A stretch of 64,000 nt of DNA. It comes from Oxyruncus cristatus. Its lineage: Eukaryota > Chordata > Aves > Passeriformes > Cotingidae. Positions 1 through 11,872 of the stretch are shown here, piece after piece. The position numbers were made by a program, and so were the translations under genes. The stretch lies in the NCBI GenBank assembly GCA_013399855.1, contig VXAY01005881.1, forward strand, positions 1,155,782 to 1,219,781, in the 5' to 3' direction. The notes beneath the pieces were generated by a model. The model was given only the letters and a program-made list of their open reading frames with translations, was not told the origin of the DNA and did not search any database. Position 1 is the stretch's first letter; each line of letters begins with the position of its first letter.

Positions 1-478
1 AAAAAATCTGTCTTAGAGGATCTTTCCACCAAAAGAGAATTTTATTTTTTGTAAATCTACTGTCTATAAAATCTATGACTTCACTTTAAAAGTAGGGCCC
101 ACAATAAAGCACTACATTGGAATAATTTCAACTGCTTCTAAAGTGCTGTTTAAAAGCATCCTGGCAATAATAAATATTGAAAGGTCAGATTCAGCAACCT
201 GTCTGGCTTTTCATCACGATCACTTGACACTTGCATATGCTTTTAGTTTTTATTTCCTACAAGAACCTCCTTTATGGAAAAGAGGAAACAGAAAAATCAT
301 TGCTCGGGACTCAGAATGTCAAATACACAGTCCCAGGCACAATTTTAGCCCAACTCTTTTGTGCATATGTGTGATTACTGCATGCAGGGCTACCTTGTTA
401 TCAGGGAGTTCAGATACTTTGGGGTGAAAGGACCGTGTTTTGTTTCACTTGACTCATTGTCAAGATGCCTGAACTTAC
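1..478. other. Intergenic or intronic, no gene seen
   Basis: AT-rich. Only the 231-280 duplicate is notable. Confidence 0.6.
231..280 (+). repeat. Dispersed duplicate, copy 1
   Basis: 50 bases starting TTGCATATGCTTTTAGTTTT, 90 percent identical (5 mismatches) to 4211-4260 in the same orientation. Confidence 0.8.
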
Positions 479-540
479 CACTGGGAACCCACTATTGAGC
501 AAGGCATTAATTCTAAGTAAAATAAACACTGATCATGATC
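479..540 (-). CDS. Weak exon candidate
   Basis: 62 bases, acceptor GGGAAGCAG (weak tract), donor CAGTG|GTAAGT (good). The frame reads DHDQCLFYLELMPCSIVGSQ in phase 0, compatible with the end of 1663-1773. Low confidence. Confidence 0.13.
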
Positions 541-1662
541 CTGCTTCCCAAGTCAATAAGCTTTATTTACACGCAAGTGAATTCTCTTTTTTCAGAGTCA
601 CAAGGATTTCTAGGAAGCTGTAACAAATGAAAGCCAATGTGCTTTTCCCTTCTGTTTTCCATCCACGGAGAAATAACAAGGAAATAAAGCATGCAGTGTT
701 AAGTCAGCTCTTAACAGTTAATTTCTGTTATTTTTTTCTAACAGAGCAGAATGCTTACACTGGACATTAACATTTTGTTAACAAGGTATTTTTTCATCTC
801 TCAATTATTACAGAGCTATGCTATTGCTAAAGACCAAAAGGTACCTGACCAAAAGGTTTAAGCAGCACATTCAATTAGCTTTAAAACACTTCTACTACGA
901 AAACCAGATTTCTAAACCTCAGGTAATACAGGTAAAGTAACGACTGGAAAACTAAAAACTTATGTTAGAGAATTTGCACGTCGATATTAATATGAACATA
1001 AATAATAGACAATGACAGTAATACACCTATATTTATATATCCCAATTTCCACTTTTATCTTCATAGTAATTGATTAATGAACTAAGGGTTGCACCGTTTG
1101 ACAACCTCTAATACTCTGTGCTGTATGAATTTACAGATACTGTCAGTATTTTCCAAGATCCTGGTTCTAAGCATCAAAATTCCCAATAGGTTAAAGGTTT
1201 GCAGAGGAGAGCTTATGATGATAATTAGACTTGTATCTTTACTCCTTGCATTCAAGGAGTAGGTTTCCACCTCTACAAGGGAATATTTACAGCACTTCAT
1301 ACTGTGCTCAACCAGCAATTTCTGTTCTGTCTTTACTTCTGCCATACCTCTCATTTCATTGAAAGATGAAGCAACTTTCTTTCTTAATTGTTTTCATATT
1401 CTGTAGTCAGCTGACAGTTGGCTACCAGCACCTTTCTGGCTTGGAAATACTCTCTTCTCTGTATTCACTCTGCATGGCTTTTAGTTCTTTTACATGAAGA
1501 AAGATAATGTTCCATTATGCTCCTCCCTTCCTTCCTCTATACTTTCACTTCGCAGTGAGTTTATTCTCTCTTGGGGTTCCAGTTGCTCATTCAAGGTTAT
1601 GACGATTATTAATCGCTACATATGAGTCACAGGAAGTTACATTTATTTCTGTATTCACCTAC
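541..1662. other. No feature seen
   Basis: AT-rich. Short frames here have no coherent splice borders. Confidence 0.5.
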
Positions 1663-1773
1663 CTCAGCCACTGAACCATTGCAGAAGTGTATTAAATATT
1701 CCAGAGGAAATAAAAAACATGCTCTTGGTGGAATATCAGAGTCTTGGCCACTACTGGAATAAGAATATTCAGT
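1663..1773 (-). CDS. Unrecognised exon candidate (37 codons)
   Basis: The donor is GCTGAG|GTAGGT. Two acceptors are possible: ACCACAG (start 1773, phase 0, matches the upstream candidate) or TTATTCCAG (start 1753, better pyrimidine tract but a phase mismatch). Both give the same frame, including PRACFLFPLEYLIHFCNG. Family unknown. Confidence 0.25.
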
Positions 1774-2098
1774 CTGTGGTACAGTACTTCCTTTCCCCCT
1801 CCCATATCCTTACTTCCCAACTATGACTCAGCTCTCTTTTTCACCTTTATATTGGTATAAGGCCTAGTATTGATAGGAAAAAAGGTTATTCCACAAACAC
1901 AACAGACCGACTCTTCCAAACATAAAATCTTGTGTCTGTGTTCAAACCCAGGAACATGTAGATAAAAGCAGCAAAATTCTAAGTGCCTGCTTTACTACTG
2001 CTTACTCCCTTCTCTTTCTTTGAACACCAGCTCTGTACAGTTTGTCAGCATTCCTTTACAGAGATTTGCTAATTCATCAGGCTTTGCTGCCAGATTAC

Positions 2099-2223
2099 CT
2101 GCAAGTAGATTAGGCGAGACTTGATAATCTCGGTAGTCATTGTAGGATCCACGGTGAGAGAGGCTTTTAGATAACCTTTTCTCATTAAATTCCACAGAGT
2201 TTCATTATGAAAAATGCTTTTTC
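2099..2223 (-). CDS. Unrecognised exon candidate (41 codons)
   Basis: The acceptor is a run of (GTTT)n ending TTTAG and the donor is TTGCAG|GTAATC. The 125 bases are open in one useful frame (phase 1 in, 0 out), starting KSIFHNETLWNLMRKGYLKA and ending TTEIIKSRLIYLQ. Protein-like in composition; no family recognised. It connects in phase with the next candidate at 1663-1773. Confidence 0.33.
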
Positions 2224-2224
2224 C

Positions 2225-2269
2225 TAAACAAACAAACAAACAAACCCGACTAAAACAAAACAAAACAAA
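2225..2269. repeat. (AAAC)n / (AAAAC)n simple repeat
   Basis: Five AAAC units, a short interruption, then AAAAC units. On the minus strand it forms a (GTTT)n pyrimidine tract directly before the exon candidate at 2099-2223. Confidence 0.9.
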
Positions 2270-2335
2270 AAATCATCCCAGATTTACACTGGTGTGTGAT
2301 TTCAGTCACACATTAGTGTAAATCTGGGATGATTT
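2270..2335. repeat. Long near-perfect inverted repeat (hairpin)
   Basis: 30-base arms (2270-2299 and 2306-2335) around a 6-base loop TTTCAG. Only two positions differ, and both become G-U pairs in plus-strand RNA. Arms carry the CAGATTTACACT motif seen in old amniote dispersed repeats. Could be a MITE-like relic or a small RNA hairpin. Confidence 0.75.
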
Positions 2336-3027
2336 CATTAACCAGTGTGAGACGTTTCTTATTTTAAGAAGTGAATCTTTGAAAATATAGGAAAGGCATT
2401 CATTTCTCCAGCCAGTACCAGGCCGAGATACAGACTGGGACATGAACTCATCTCAGTACCAGGAAAACTGGTGCTTCCTCATGGAGATGCAGGAGATGTA
2501 TTCTCTTTACTCTCATTAAGAGTACTACATATATTTAAAGAAGAAGGAAGTTGTGATTTTTCAGATGCTGCCTTTTATTAAAGTTCATGCATAAGGTAAT
2601 CACAAGAAATGCTAATGCCTATATGTGACCTTTTCCAAGTAGAAATTTGCACATACTGATGAAAGAGAACTAAGTCTCCAAAGTCTAAAAGGCATTACAG
2701 ATAACCTCATCTGGTCTTTTTCTAAATGTAATTATCAAACCCTATTGAAAACCAAGGAGGCCTCTTGCCCTTCCTGCCCAAGATCCTCACTCCTCCAGTG
2801 TTCAGTCTCAAGGGTAATATATATATATACAGATTATGTGCCAAATTGTGTTATTTTTTTCCTAGCTCTTTTCCCTAGCTAGTGATTGGCCCCATTTCTC
2901 TAAGTGTTTGCATTTCTAAGAAAGTCCTCAAAGGTAACACTTCTCCTTTAGATGTTTAATTATATTGTTGTAGAGAAAGAAGGTTCTTCCCTGGATAACC
3001 CTCTTAGCTGGTCCTTTCTCCACTCAC

Positions 3028-3081
3028 CTGTCTAGCAGATTCTGCACTCCTTTCTCCCCTCCCAACTATCAATTTGCTTGG
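3028..3081 (-). CDS. Short exon candidate with strong donor
   Basis: 54 bases, phase 0 to 0, reading PSKLIVGRGERSAESARQ. The donor is near consensus (ACAG|GTGAGT) and the acceptor is CAGTTTGTTTAG. Could be chance. Confidence 0.18.
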
Positions 3082-4210
3082 CTAAACAAACTGAATTTTA
3101 ATCTCTTAAAGAGAGATTCTACATGTCCCCGATTATTCAATTTGTCCTTCTCTGTTCCCACTTGCTTCATCCTTCTTGAGCCTACTGTGCTGCAATTGTT
3201 TGTGCCATGGTCACTGTACAAAATGCTTGCTCTTAAGTCTGATTTATCAGTAACCTCCCTTTCAGTTGATGTATTCCTCTTCTGCACATGCCACAGTAAT
3301 TGCCAAAGCTTTACTCCCCTTTCTTCTGTTAAATGCTTTTCTCTCCTCCTCAACTAAAACTCTGTATGGAATTATACCAAATTCGCTTGGCATCCAATGT
3401 TGATTGGAATTTCTCTTTTTTTATGGGAGGCCATTTTACATCCACTTTTCATTGTTGGAGTTGGCCTTCAGACCAAGGCAGTACCCAGCTGCACTGGACT
3501 GGGGAATTCATGGTAATACAGTTCACCCCAAAGGAAAGGGAAATGGAAATGTTTCTGCTGTGTGACAATTGCTTTTGTCATTTCTGTGCCAGTGACCAAT
3601 TATGTCTCCACAGAAAATGGCTTCTGTCAATATGCCTGTGGCGAGATGGATGGTAGACAGTACGTGGGGCTGAGAGGGCAGAGTCACTCTAAAAATCAAT
3701 AGCAAACAGAACTGCCTGTGCTAGATATTTTGTTCCCCGTCCTGTCTCCTGAGAAACAGAGCAGATGCAGGATAAGGACAGATGATCTTATTCCCAGGGG
3801 TTTGGGTATGAAACCTCTCTCCTTGCTGCCTTCTTCCTACAGCAAGTATGTACTGTGGAGTTTTTGCTTAATTTTCAGGTGCTGTAATTCCTATCCTTTC
3901 TATTGTAATTCTGTATTTTTCTATCTGTTTTAATAAAATATTTTCTTTCCAGTTTACAGAGAAATCCATTGAAAAGTATTAAGTTCAAAGACAGTCCATG
4001 GACACACTCTTCACTTCTTCTGTATCTTCACAATGATACAGAAGAAAACAAGACATGTACATCACTGCTATCAAGTCTTAGATTTGAAACATGAGATGAT
4101 TGTATAATTCACTCCTCCAGGAAGGACAGTGTGTCTTACTTAGCTCTTCAGTCTTGTCTGTCAGTTACCTGAGAGCAAATATTCTTGAAGAACTCAACCT
4201 GGGGACAGGG

Positions 4211-4260
4211 TTGCATATGCTTTTAGTTTGTATTTCTTTCAAGAACATCCTTTATGGGAA
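4211..4260 (+). repeat. Dispersed duplicate, copy 2
   Basis: Partner of 231-280, about 4 kb away. The family is not recognised. Confidence 0.8.
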
Positions 4261-5317
4261 GGATTCTAGAACTGAGACTGATAGCCCAGATGAGAAGAGT
4301 TTGAGAGAATGGTTTTAAATCAACTTTGTGCCTTATCAATCCTCACTATTCCCTGCTCCCTGTGTGATTTGGACAACCACAAGGACCTGGCTCCCATGCG
4401 ATAGTTCTGCCCAGGACCTCCGTGGGGCCCATCTGTAATCTAGCCTATCCAAACTTAGTATATCCACCCCCTAAATCAGAGAATGTGAGAGGAGGCCTTA
4501 GAAACTAGCCTGTTCTGAAGAAAGGAATTCCTCATACATCTGCATATAGGTGTTTTATTGACCGGTATATGTATGGAAAAAAACAGTGAGGGGATGCAAA
4601 TACTGCTGCATCATATGTTCTGATGATTTGCCTTGAGCCAAAAAGGCTAGACTCAATTTAAGTAATTTAGGTAATTTATGCAGCAGCTGGCTAAGAAGGA
4701 AGTTATCTCATCACTATGTAGGTCGTTACAGATATTCTGAGGCTACAATTTTGCTTTAGAGGACAAATAATTACAGATAATTTAAAGCAGGATAGGAATT
4801 TAAAGTAGGGCTCCTTGACCTTTGACTTTGGTGGCCAGGTGGACATGGTAAAATTCTCAGAGTAGAGCTTGTAGTTATTTCTTTGAAGGAAAAAAAAAAA
4901 TCATGCTTCCACAGTTCTCAGTGACACCACGGTCACCTAAAACACCTGGTGGTGTTTTGATTACACGGAGCAGTTCACTCCGCCACATCAATTAACTACA
5001 GTCTCCTGGGGAAGTTCTGGGGAATTGCTGAAACATGCCATATGCAATACTTTAGATTTTTAATCTGTGTATTTTAACGTAAGATTATTCCTTAATATTT
5101 AAAAAGATTGTTTAATGAAAGCTGAAATAGATCGAAATTGTTTCAAAGACATATATATAGTGCAGTTTTACACAGTTTTGTATCAAACCCTACCTATTGA
5201 AGATAACGTAGCTGTAAACAGGAACTGACACACACCTCAGTGAACAGTAGGAGAAAGCTGGGAACAACTGATAAATATAAATTAGCTATGAAAGTGAAAT
5301 GTTCTGCCTACACTTAC

Positions 5318-5366
5318 ACTTCTTATTACATGCCGAAGGGCCACAAAGTACACCATCACCATATGT
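5318..5366 (-). CDS. Short Cys-containing exon candidate
   Basis: 49 bases from acceptor GGCAGTTTTCAG to donor AAGT|GTAAGT. The open frame reads TYGDGVLCGPSACNKK with a split next codon. The spaced cysteines look extracellular, but the segment is short enough to be chance. Confidence 0.15.
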
Positions 5367-8300
5367 CTGAAAACTGCCATGACTCACAGGGAATAGGCTG
5401 ATGAGTAACAGTATCTTTCTTCCTCGCTGTATAACCCCGACCAGAAATCTGCCCAGTAAACGGTTCCGTTGTGGGGAGCAGTTTAAAATGTCCCATATCC
5501 CTATAATTAATTACATAACTACAAAATGTTGCTGCCAGGTTTATCGGGCACCAATGCAGAAAGCACTCTAAATATCTTAAAAGGATGGTTCACACATTTG
5601 TCATTTCCCATCCCACTCATTTTGCAGCCAGAGGAGGCTGGAATGCTGCGTTAACTGGCATTCTCATTAATTTCACTTCTTTTCTTTCTCTTTGAATTTT
5701 TGGTTGTGAACTCTGTTGGGTAGTGCTCAAACCTGAAGTCCACACTGTAAACAAGTGAGATAGCTTTTCTAATTTACATGTAAACATATAGTAGAACTAA
5801 AAGCTGAAATGGCATTGTTAATTAGATATAAAATTGAACATTGGATGCTAAGTGGCTGTTAGATAGTACCTATAAATTATAGATTCAAGACAGTAAGTAA
5901 TAATCTGCTTTTCTGCTTTTAGAGAAAGTGTGAACCTCATGATTTAAAAGCCTGAGGAGAATCTTTCTGAGATGGAAACATGCTCTGTCCAGTGGCAGCT
6001 CTTCAGCCATGTTGTCCCAGTGTCAGCCTGTTTTACTCAGTCCTGTGGCACTCAGATTTATGGCTGCAACACCGTGGTAACTGTTAGACAAGCCCAGCAA
6101 GCTTCCAGATGTCAAACTGAATAGACCCCTCTTTTCCCAACTGCAGAAGCAGCAGAAAAGCAGCAGAGGAGCACAGCAAATTAATTAATTTTTAGCATCT
6201 CATGTCAATTAAAGTTGCTCTGTAATATCCTATGGCAGAGTTGATTTTTTTCTTTGAAGTGAGCTTGAATTCTTCTTTGGCACAAATTGGCACCTGTGGC
6301 TATTTACTCATATGTCAGCTTAGTATTTTGTTCTGTTTTTCATGGTGGAATTTTCATGAGGCCTGAGGAAACTGGAGGTTTTGCAGACATGACAGTAAAA
6401 GTGAAATACTATTTTGGTAATTGTGAGAAGAAGGTGGGTAAATCCAGAAGACATTTTCTTACATATTCATTGGAATTTAGTTTCCATTTTGTCTTACATT
6501 CTCATACAGTCTTGGATAAATAAGTTTTTTACTTAAGTATTTATGGTTTACAGCTACTAAGATCAGAACTGTCTTGATTTGGATTTTTAAAGAATATTTA
6601 TGCTGTGTCATACCAGCTGTTTTCTATATGACACTCCAGGATAATACAATCACTTGGAAAGCAATCAAGGCAGACAATTAATCTCTTTTGAAATTTGCAA
6701 TTCATGGATTTTGTCTTCTTAAATAGCCTTGACTACAAAGTCTGTTTTGCAAAACAAAACATAGCCCCCCTTGCACTCCCCCAAGAATTTAAACTTCTAA
6801 TTATTCAAGTCATTCTAGAAATTAAAGCCTGTAACATTTCTGGAATCCTTTAAAAAAAGCCAATGTCTGCTACTCCCTGATCACCACATGAGAATTTTTC
6901 CATGGCAGGGATTTCTTACAATTTGTCAACAGGAAGTTCTTTTACAATGAGATATGAATAGTGACCTGAATTCCTTATGAGTCTGAAACTTGTGTTTTGC
7001 CCGTTAATGTGTTTTGGCTCAGCTGATGAAAGTATCACAGCCAATTCTGCAGCTGAATCGTATCAGTGGGCTCTGTGGAGGCAGCGGTGTGAACAGAGCA
7101 CTGCTGAATGACAGAAATTTTTGAGTGGCATGGGGGCTGCTGGACCATGCAGTCATGGTCCATCACAGGTCCAGCTTCAGATTGCCTCCTGGAAGCCTCA
7201 GGAGATGTATACAGTCATTTTTCCTGCCTCCTGCTATCTCAGGCCCTGGTCACAACATACGTGGGACCAGCCTAAAGATGAGAACCTGCATACACCAGCA
7301 AGCAAAATCACTGTGCCTTTCCCTGCAAAATACAAGAAACTCAATTAAAAGGGTATCTGGTTTGAACTAGTAAAACACAAGCCACTATATGAAATGAACC
7401 AAGTCTTCAGAGCATTTGATGTAGGGTAAATTATTACAAAATAATACTCCTGAGTAAGATCACACTTAAAAAGGGATCACACAGTTTTTTGCCTTTACTG
7501 TTTCTAGCCAAAAAGCACTGCTTTTGCACTTCCACAGCATCTGCTGTCTGAATGTATCAGTCAGCTAAATCTCACAATACCTGGGTAAATCTTAATCCAT
7601 TAATTAATGCAAAGTCAAGGCACAAAGAAGTGATTTATAGAATAATGAATATTAATGAGTATGTACTTCAAGATGATTACATTCCACGTAATTATAAACT
7701 CTTTTTAAGACATAAACTGATAAGAAATAAAGTAAGTTGTGCTTCTCTTACTATTTTTTTCCTGAGAAATGAACCTGAATATGCAATTATGGGGTTATTA
7801 TTCTGTGAATCAGTTTACAACGATCAGTGGATATAATTTTTAATATGAAAATGTTATTATGCATATTACAGTTCCAAGCATGAATTATCCTTTCCTGAAA
7901 CCATTTCAACCTTCTAGTCTTTATGCAAAAGACTGGCCCATGGGCTCTGCACAGGATGTAAATTGAGTTCTTGTTTGGCTAAATCTGATTATCCTGTAGG
8001 GTACCAATCTTGCTTAGTGACAGTAGAAGCTAAAAATTGCCAACAGGGCAGTCTGCTTAAAATGGGGCCAGGACGGGTCAGCTTCTAAATAACAAATCTG
8101 AGTTTTGAACTACATTTTAATATTATCCCTAGGAATGTTCAGTTAAACATAGAAGCTGTCTTCTTAGTACTTGCCACCACTACTTTTAAAACCCACAATG
8201 AAACTGAGAAATTCATTTTTTATTTTAATTAATGTACAGTTTGTTATCAACCTTATATAAAGGTGCTATAGTCAATTCAACCCAACCTTTAGTCAGTTTG

Positions 8301-8998
8301 CCATTCAATCCCCATTTGACACTTCCTCTTACTCCTCTCATATTCTATCGGAATTAATGCTCCAGTAGCGAAATTCAGTGAATAGCAAACCCCCACACAG
8401 ATTATCAGAACACAATCACCCCAAGTCAATTCAAGCTAACTAAAACTATTTGAATATTACCAAAATACTGCTGCCTTATTATGCACTTACTGAGTGCATG
8501 AGACAGATTAAAAGGCACATGCTGACACTACTAAATATTAAATACTGCTGTTCCTTCTGACAGGATTAGCTAAATACCTAAATGATAAGAACACTCCCCT
8601 GTATTTTTCCTATACTCAGAAAATGTGCACAGAAAAGTCACTCTTTGATCTATTTCACTAGCTTCAGTTACTGTAGCAGGCCTTCATATATATAAAAAAT
8701 TTATTTTTAGTAGTCTTTGGCAGCTCCTTAGTTTTCCTTTGATGTATAAAGGTTTTATGATCAATAATATCTGAAAGCAGCTGACATTATTACAATTGCT
8801 CTGAGTCAAAAAAAAAACAAACCAAAAGCAATGCAACACGGGTGAAAAGGATACGGCTTTTGTCTGTTCAGAAAATGTAATTATCTCAGTAAATGTATGT
8901 GGGTTTTGGTAATGAGACTCAATATTTCAGATGGATTATTTTTAATATCTTTTCACAGTGGCTTTATTAGATACTCTAAATCAGAGCTCAACACTTAC

Positions 8999-9066
8999 CT
9001 AATAGATAAATACCTCAGTCCTTCAATAGGTTTTAGATGAAGGGACTCAGCACTCCACACAGAATC
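8999..9066 (-). CDS. Unrecognised exon candidate next to CR1
   Basis: A strong pyrimidine-rich acceptor (CCCCCTTCAAACTTATTAG) and donor TATTAG|GTAAGT bound 68 bases. The frame open throughout reads DSVWSAESLHLKPIEGLRYL and then SI (phase 0 in, 2 out). The CR1 copy starts at about 9080, so part of the acceptor tract might derive from the element. Function unknown. Confidence 0.3.
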
Positions 9067-9079
9067 CTAATAAGTTTGA

Positions 9080-11170
9080 AGGGGGAAATTGATAAAACCA
9101 GGCCCGCGAGAGATAAGCCTGGGAGCAACATGCCTGTGTCTGAGGGACAGTGTGCTGGGGAGGTCCTTCAATCTGTTGTCTCAGGAGAGACAGGGGATGG
9201 AGACCCACGTGGCAGCAAAGCCACAAGGGATACTGATGTGTTAGATACCATGGGAGTGCTTGAAAATGGGCCATCCCCATGCACTGAAAGACAAGGTAAG
9301 ATGACTGGCATTGTGGAACTGAGAGATGTGGGAGGAACTCAGGGAAAAAAAGGAGATTTATGAACATTTGGAAGTAGGGGCAGGCAACTAAGGAGGACTA
9401 CAAGCATGACATGAGATTATGCAGGGAGAAAATTAGAAGGGCCAAAGCCCTATTAAACTTAATCTGGCTACTACTGTAAAAGACAATAAAAAATGTTTCT
9501 CTAAATACATCAGCAAAAAGGAGGACTTAGGAGAACCTCCATCCCTTATTGGATGGGAGGAAAACATAGTGACAAGGGATGAGGAAAAGGCTGAGGTACT
9601 TAATGCCTTCTTTGCCTCAGTCTTTAATAGCAAGACCAGTTGTTCTCCAGGTACCCAGCCCTTTAATCTGGAAGACAGGAATGGGGAGCAGAATGAAGCC
9701 CCCATAATCCAAGCAGGAGTGGTCAGTGACCTGCTACACCACTCAGACACACACTGGTCTATAGGGCCAGATGGACTCCACCCCAGGGTATTCAGGGACC
9801 TGGTGGAAGTGCTCACCGAGCCACTTTCCACCATTTATCAGCAGTGCTGGCTAAATGGGGAGGTCCCAATTGATTGGAGGTTGTCAAACATGACACTCAT
9901 CTACAGGGCCAGGAGGATCCAGGGAACTACAGGCCTGTCAGCCTGACATCGGTGTTGGGGAAAGTGATGGAGCAGATCATCTTGAGTGCCATCATGTGGC
10001 ATGGGCGGGACAACCAGGGGATCAGAGCCAGCCAGCATTTGTTTATGAAAAGCAGGTCCTGCTTGACTGACCTGATTTCCTTCTGTGACAAGATGACCCG
10101 CAGAGAATGAGGGAAAGGCTATGGGTGTTGTCTACCTTAACTACAGTAAAGCCTTTGACACTGTTTTCCACAACATTCTCCTGGAGAAACTGGCTGCTCA
10201 TGGCTCAGATGGATGCACCTTTCACCAGGTAATAAACTGGCTGTTTGGCCAGGCACAGAGAGTGGTAGTGAATGGTGCCACATCCAGTTGTCAGCTGTTC
10301 ACTAACAGTGTTCCCCAGAGTTCAGTCTTGGGACCAGTCCTGTTTCATAACTATCAATGATCTGGATGAGGGGATTGAGGGCAGAGTCAGTTTGCTGATG
10401 ATACTACACTGACCAGGAGTGTTGATCTGCTGGACTGTAGGAAGGCTCTGCAGAGGGATCTGGACAAGCTGGATCAATGGGACAAAGCCAGCTTTCTGAA
10501 TTCCAACAAGCTGAAGTGCCAAGTCCTGTCCTTGGATCACAATAACTACAAAGCACTGCAGGCTGGGGGCAGAGTGGCTGGAAAGCTGCCCAATAAAGGA
10601 CCTGGGGGTGCTGGTCAACAGCAGCTGAATGTGAGCCAAGAGTGTGCCCAGGTGGCCAAGAAGGCCAATGACATCCTAGCTGGGTCAGAAATAACATGGC
10701 TAGTAGGATCAGGGCAGTGATTGTCCCCCTGTACTCAGTACTGGTGAGATACCTCGAGTGCTGCATCCAGTTTTGGGCCTCTCATGACAACATGTTGAGG
10801 TGCTGGAGCAAGTACAGTGAAGGGCAGTGGAGTTGGTGAAGAATCTGGAGCACAAGTCCTGTGAGAAGCAGCTGAGGGAACTGGAGTTGTTTAGTCTGGA
10901 GAAAACAAGGCTCAGAGGGGACCTTATTGCTCCCTACAGCTATCTGAAAGGAGGTTGTAGAGAGGTGAGAGTCGGCCTCTTCTGCCAAATAACAAGGGAT
11001 AGGATGAAAGGAAACAGCTTCAAATTGTGCCAGGGGAAGTTTAGGTCAGGGAGTGGGAAAAATTTCTTCACCAAAGGGTTGTCAGGCAGTGGAACAGGCT
11101 ACTTAGGGCAGTGGTTGACTCACTGTCCCTGGTGGTACTTAAAAGACAAAGAAGCTCAGAACAGAATCCT
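9080..11170 (+). mobile_element. CR1 LINE, decayed near full-length ORF2 copy
   Basis: Translated pieces in all three forward frames match the CR1 reverse transcriptase order: the GPDGLHPRVF block near 9765, GNYRPVSLTSVLGKVMEQII near 9910, a KAFDTV fingers/palm block near 10150, an SVLGPVLF block near 10325, and the C-terminal [20 protein letters not shown] region near 10850. Frameshifts and stops break it repeatedly, so it is dead. The 3' end stops in the coding region with no terminal octamer repeat, so it is truncated at both ends. Boundaries are approximate. Confidence 0.92.
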
Positions 11171-11872
11171 AGCATGATCCATTGTGTGCTCATATTGTTT
11201 TTACGTGATCAACACTAAAATTACATGTTCAGAAAACAGTTTTAAACATGAATTTACTGAAGCACAATCTGAACCTTCCATCTGAATTCCCACAGCTCCC
11301 CCATGCCAAACAACACATATCTGCATGATGAGGCACATTAATTCAACTGACATCGAACAGTTTTTTCCTTGGATTAATTCTAGCAGTGAATCAATTTCCT
11401 GATCTGGTTCAGCAGGCAGACACAAAAATGTCTCTGTTAATGGAAGGGAGCAGCTCAGGAGATGAAAATGCTTTTGATTGACCTCTACCCACTTAAAGCT
11501 ACCTCAGGGATCTTATGCACAGGCTGTCAGAACATATGGCTATTACAGACCAGTCTGGTCCCTCCCTTTCTGGGATATTTTCTTACAGTACCCATTGTTT
11601 TATATCAGAAATATTTATTAAAGTGTGCATTCACATTGTGGTCAAAGCTTATATGCTGTAGGATATGATTTACTGTAAATCCCTGAAGAATTACATTACA
11701 TATCCACAGTAGTCCATTTAAAAAAAAATATTTTCCTAAAGGTTGCATTTTGTAAATTTTTTATTACAGTGCTGATGCAGTGTAACATTCACAAATATTT
11801 TTGCTAGAAGTATTGGCTAGTATCTCAACACCAATAATGACTGTTTTAATTTACTAATAACACAACACTTAC
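11171..11872. other. No feature seen
   Basis: AT-rich sequence between the CR1 copy and the 11873-12022 candidate. Confidence 0.5.

Larger units (their letters stand above)
2336..8998. other. AT-rich stretch with only weak exon candidates
   Basis: Apart from the candidates at 3028-3081 and 5318-5366 and the repeat at 4211-4260, I see nothing I can name. Short AT microsatellite at 2816-2829. Confidence 0.5.

Noticed and set aside
4169..4198. 30-base segment VEFFKNICSQ between CCCTGTCCCCAG and CAG|GTAACT
   Set aside because: Too short to separate from chance; its acceptor lies in the duplicated 50-base sequence.
7260..7300. 25-base minus-strand segment with a good acceptor and GTATGT donor
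   Set aside because: Too short; no coherent coding context.
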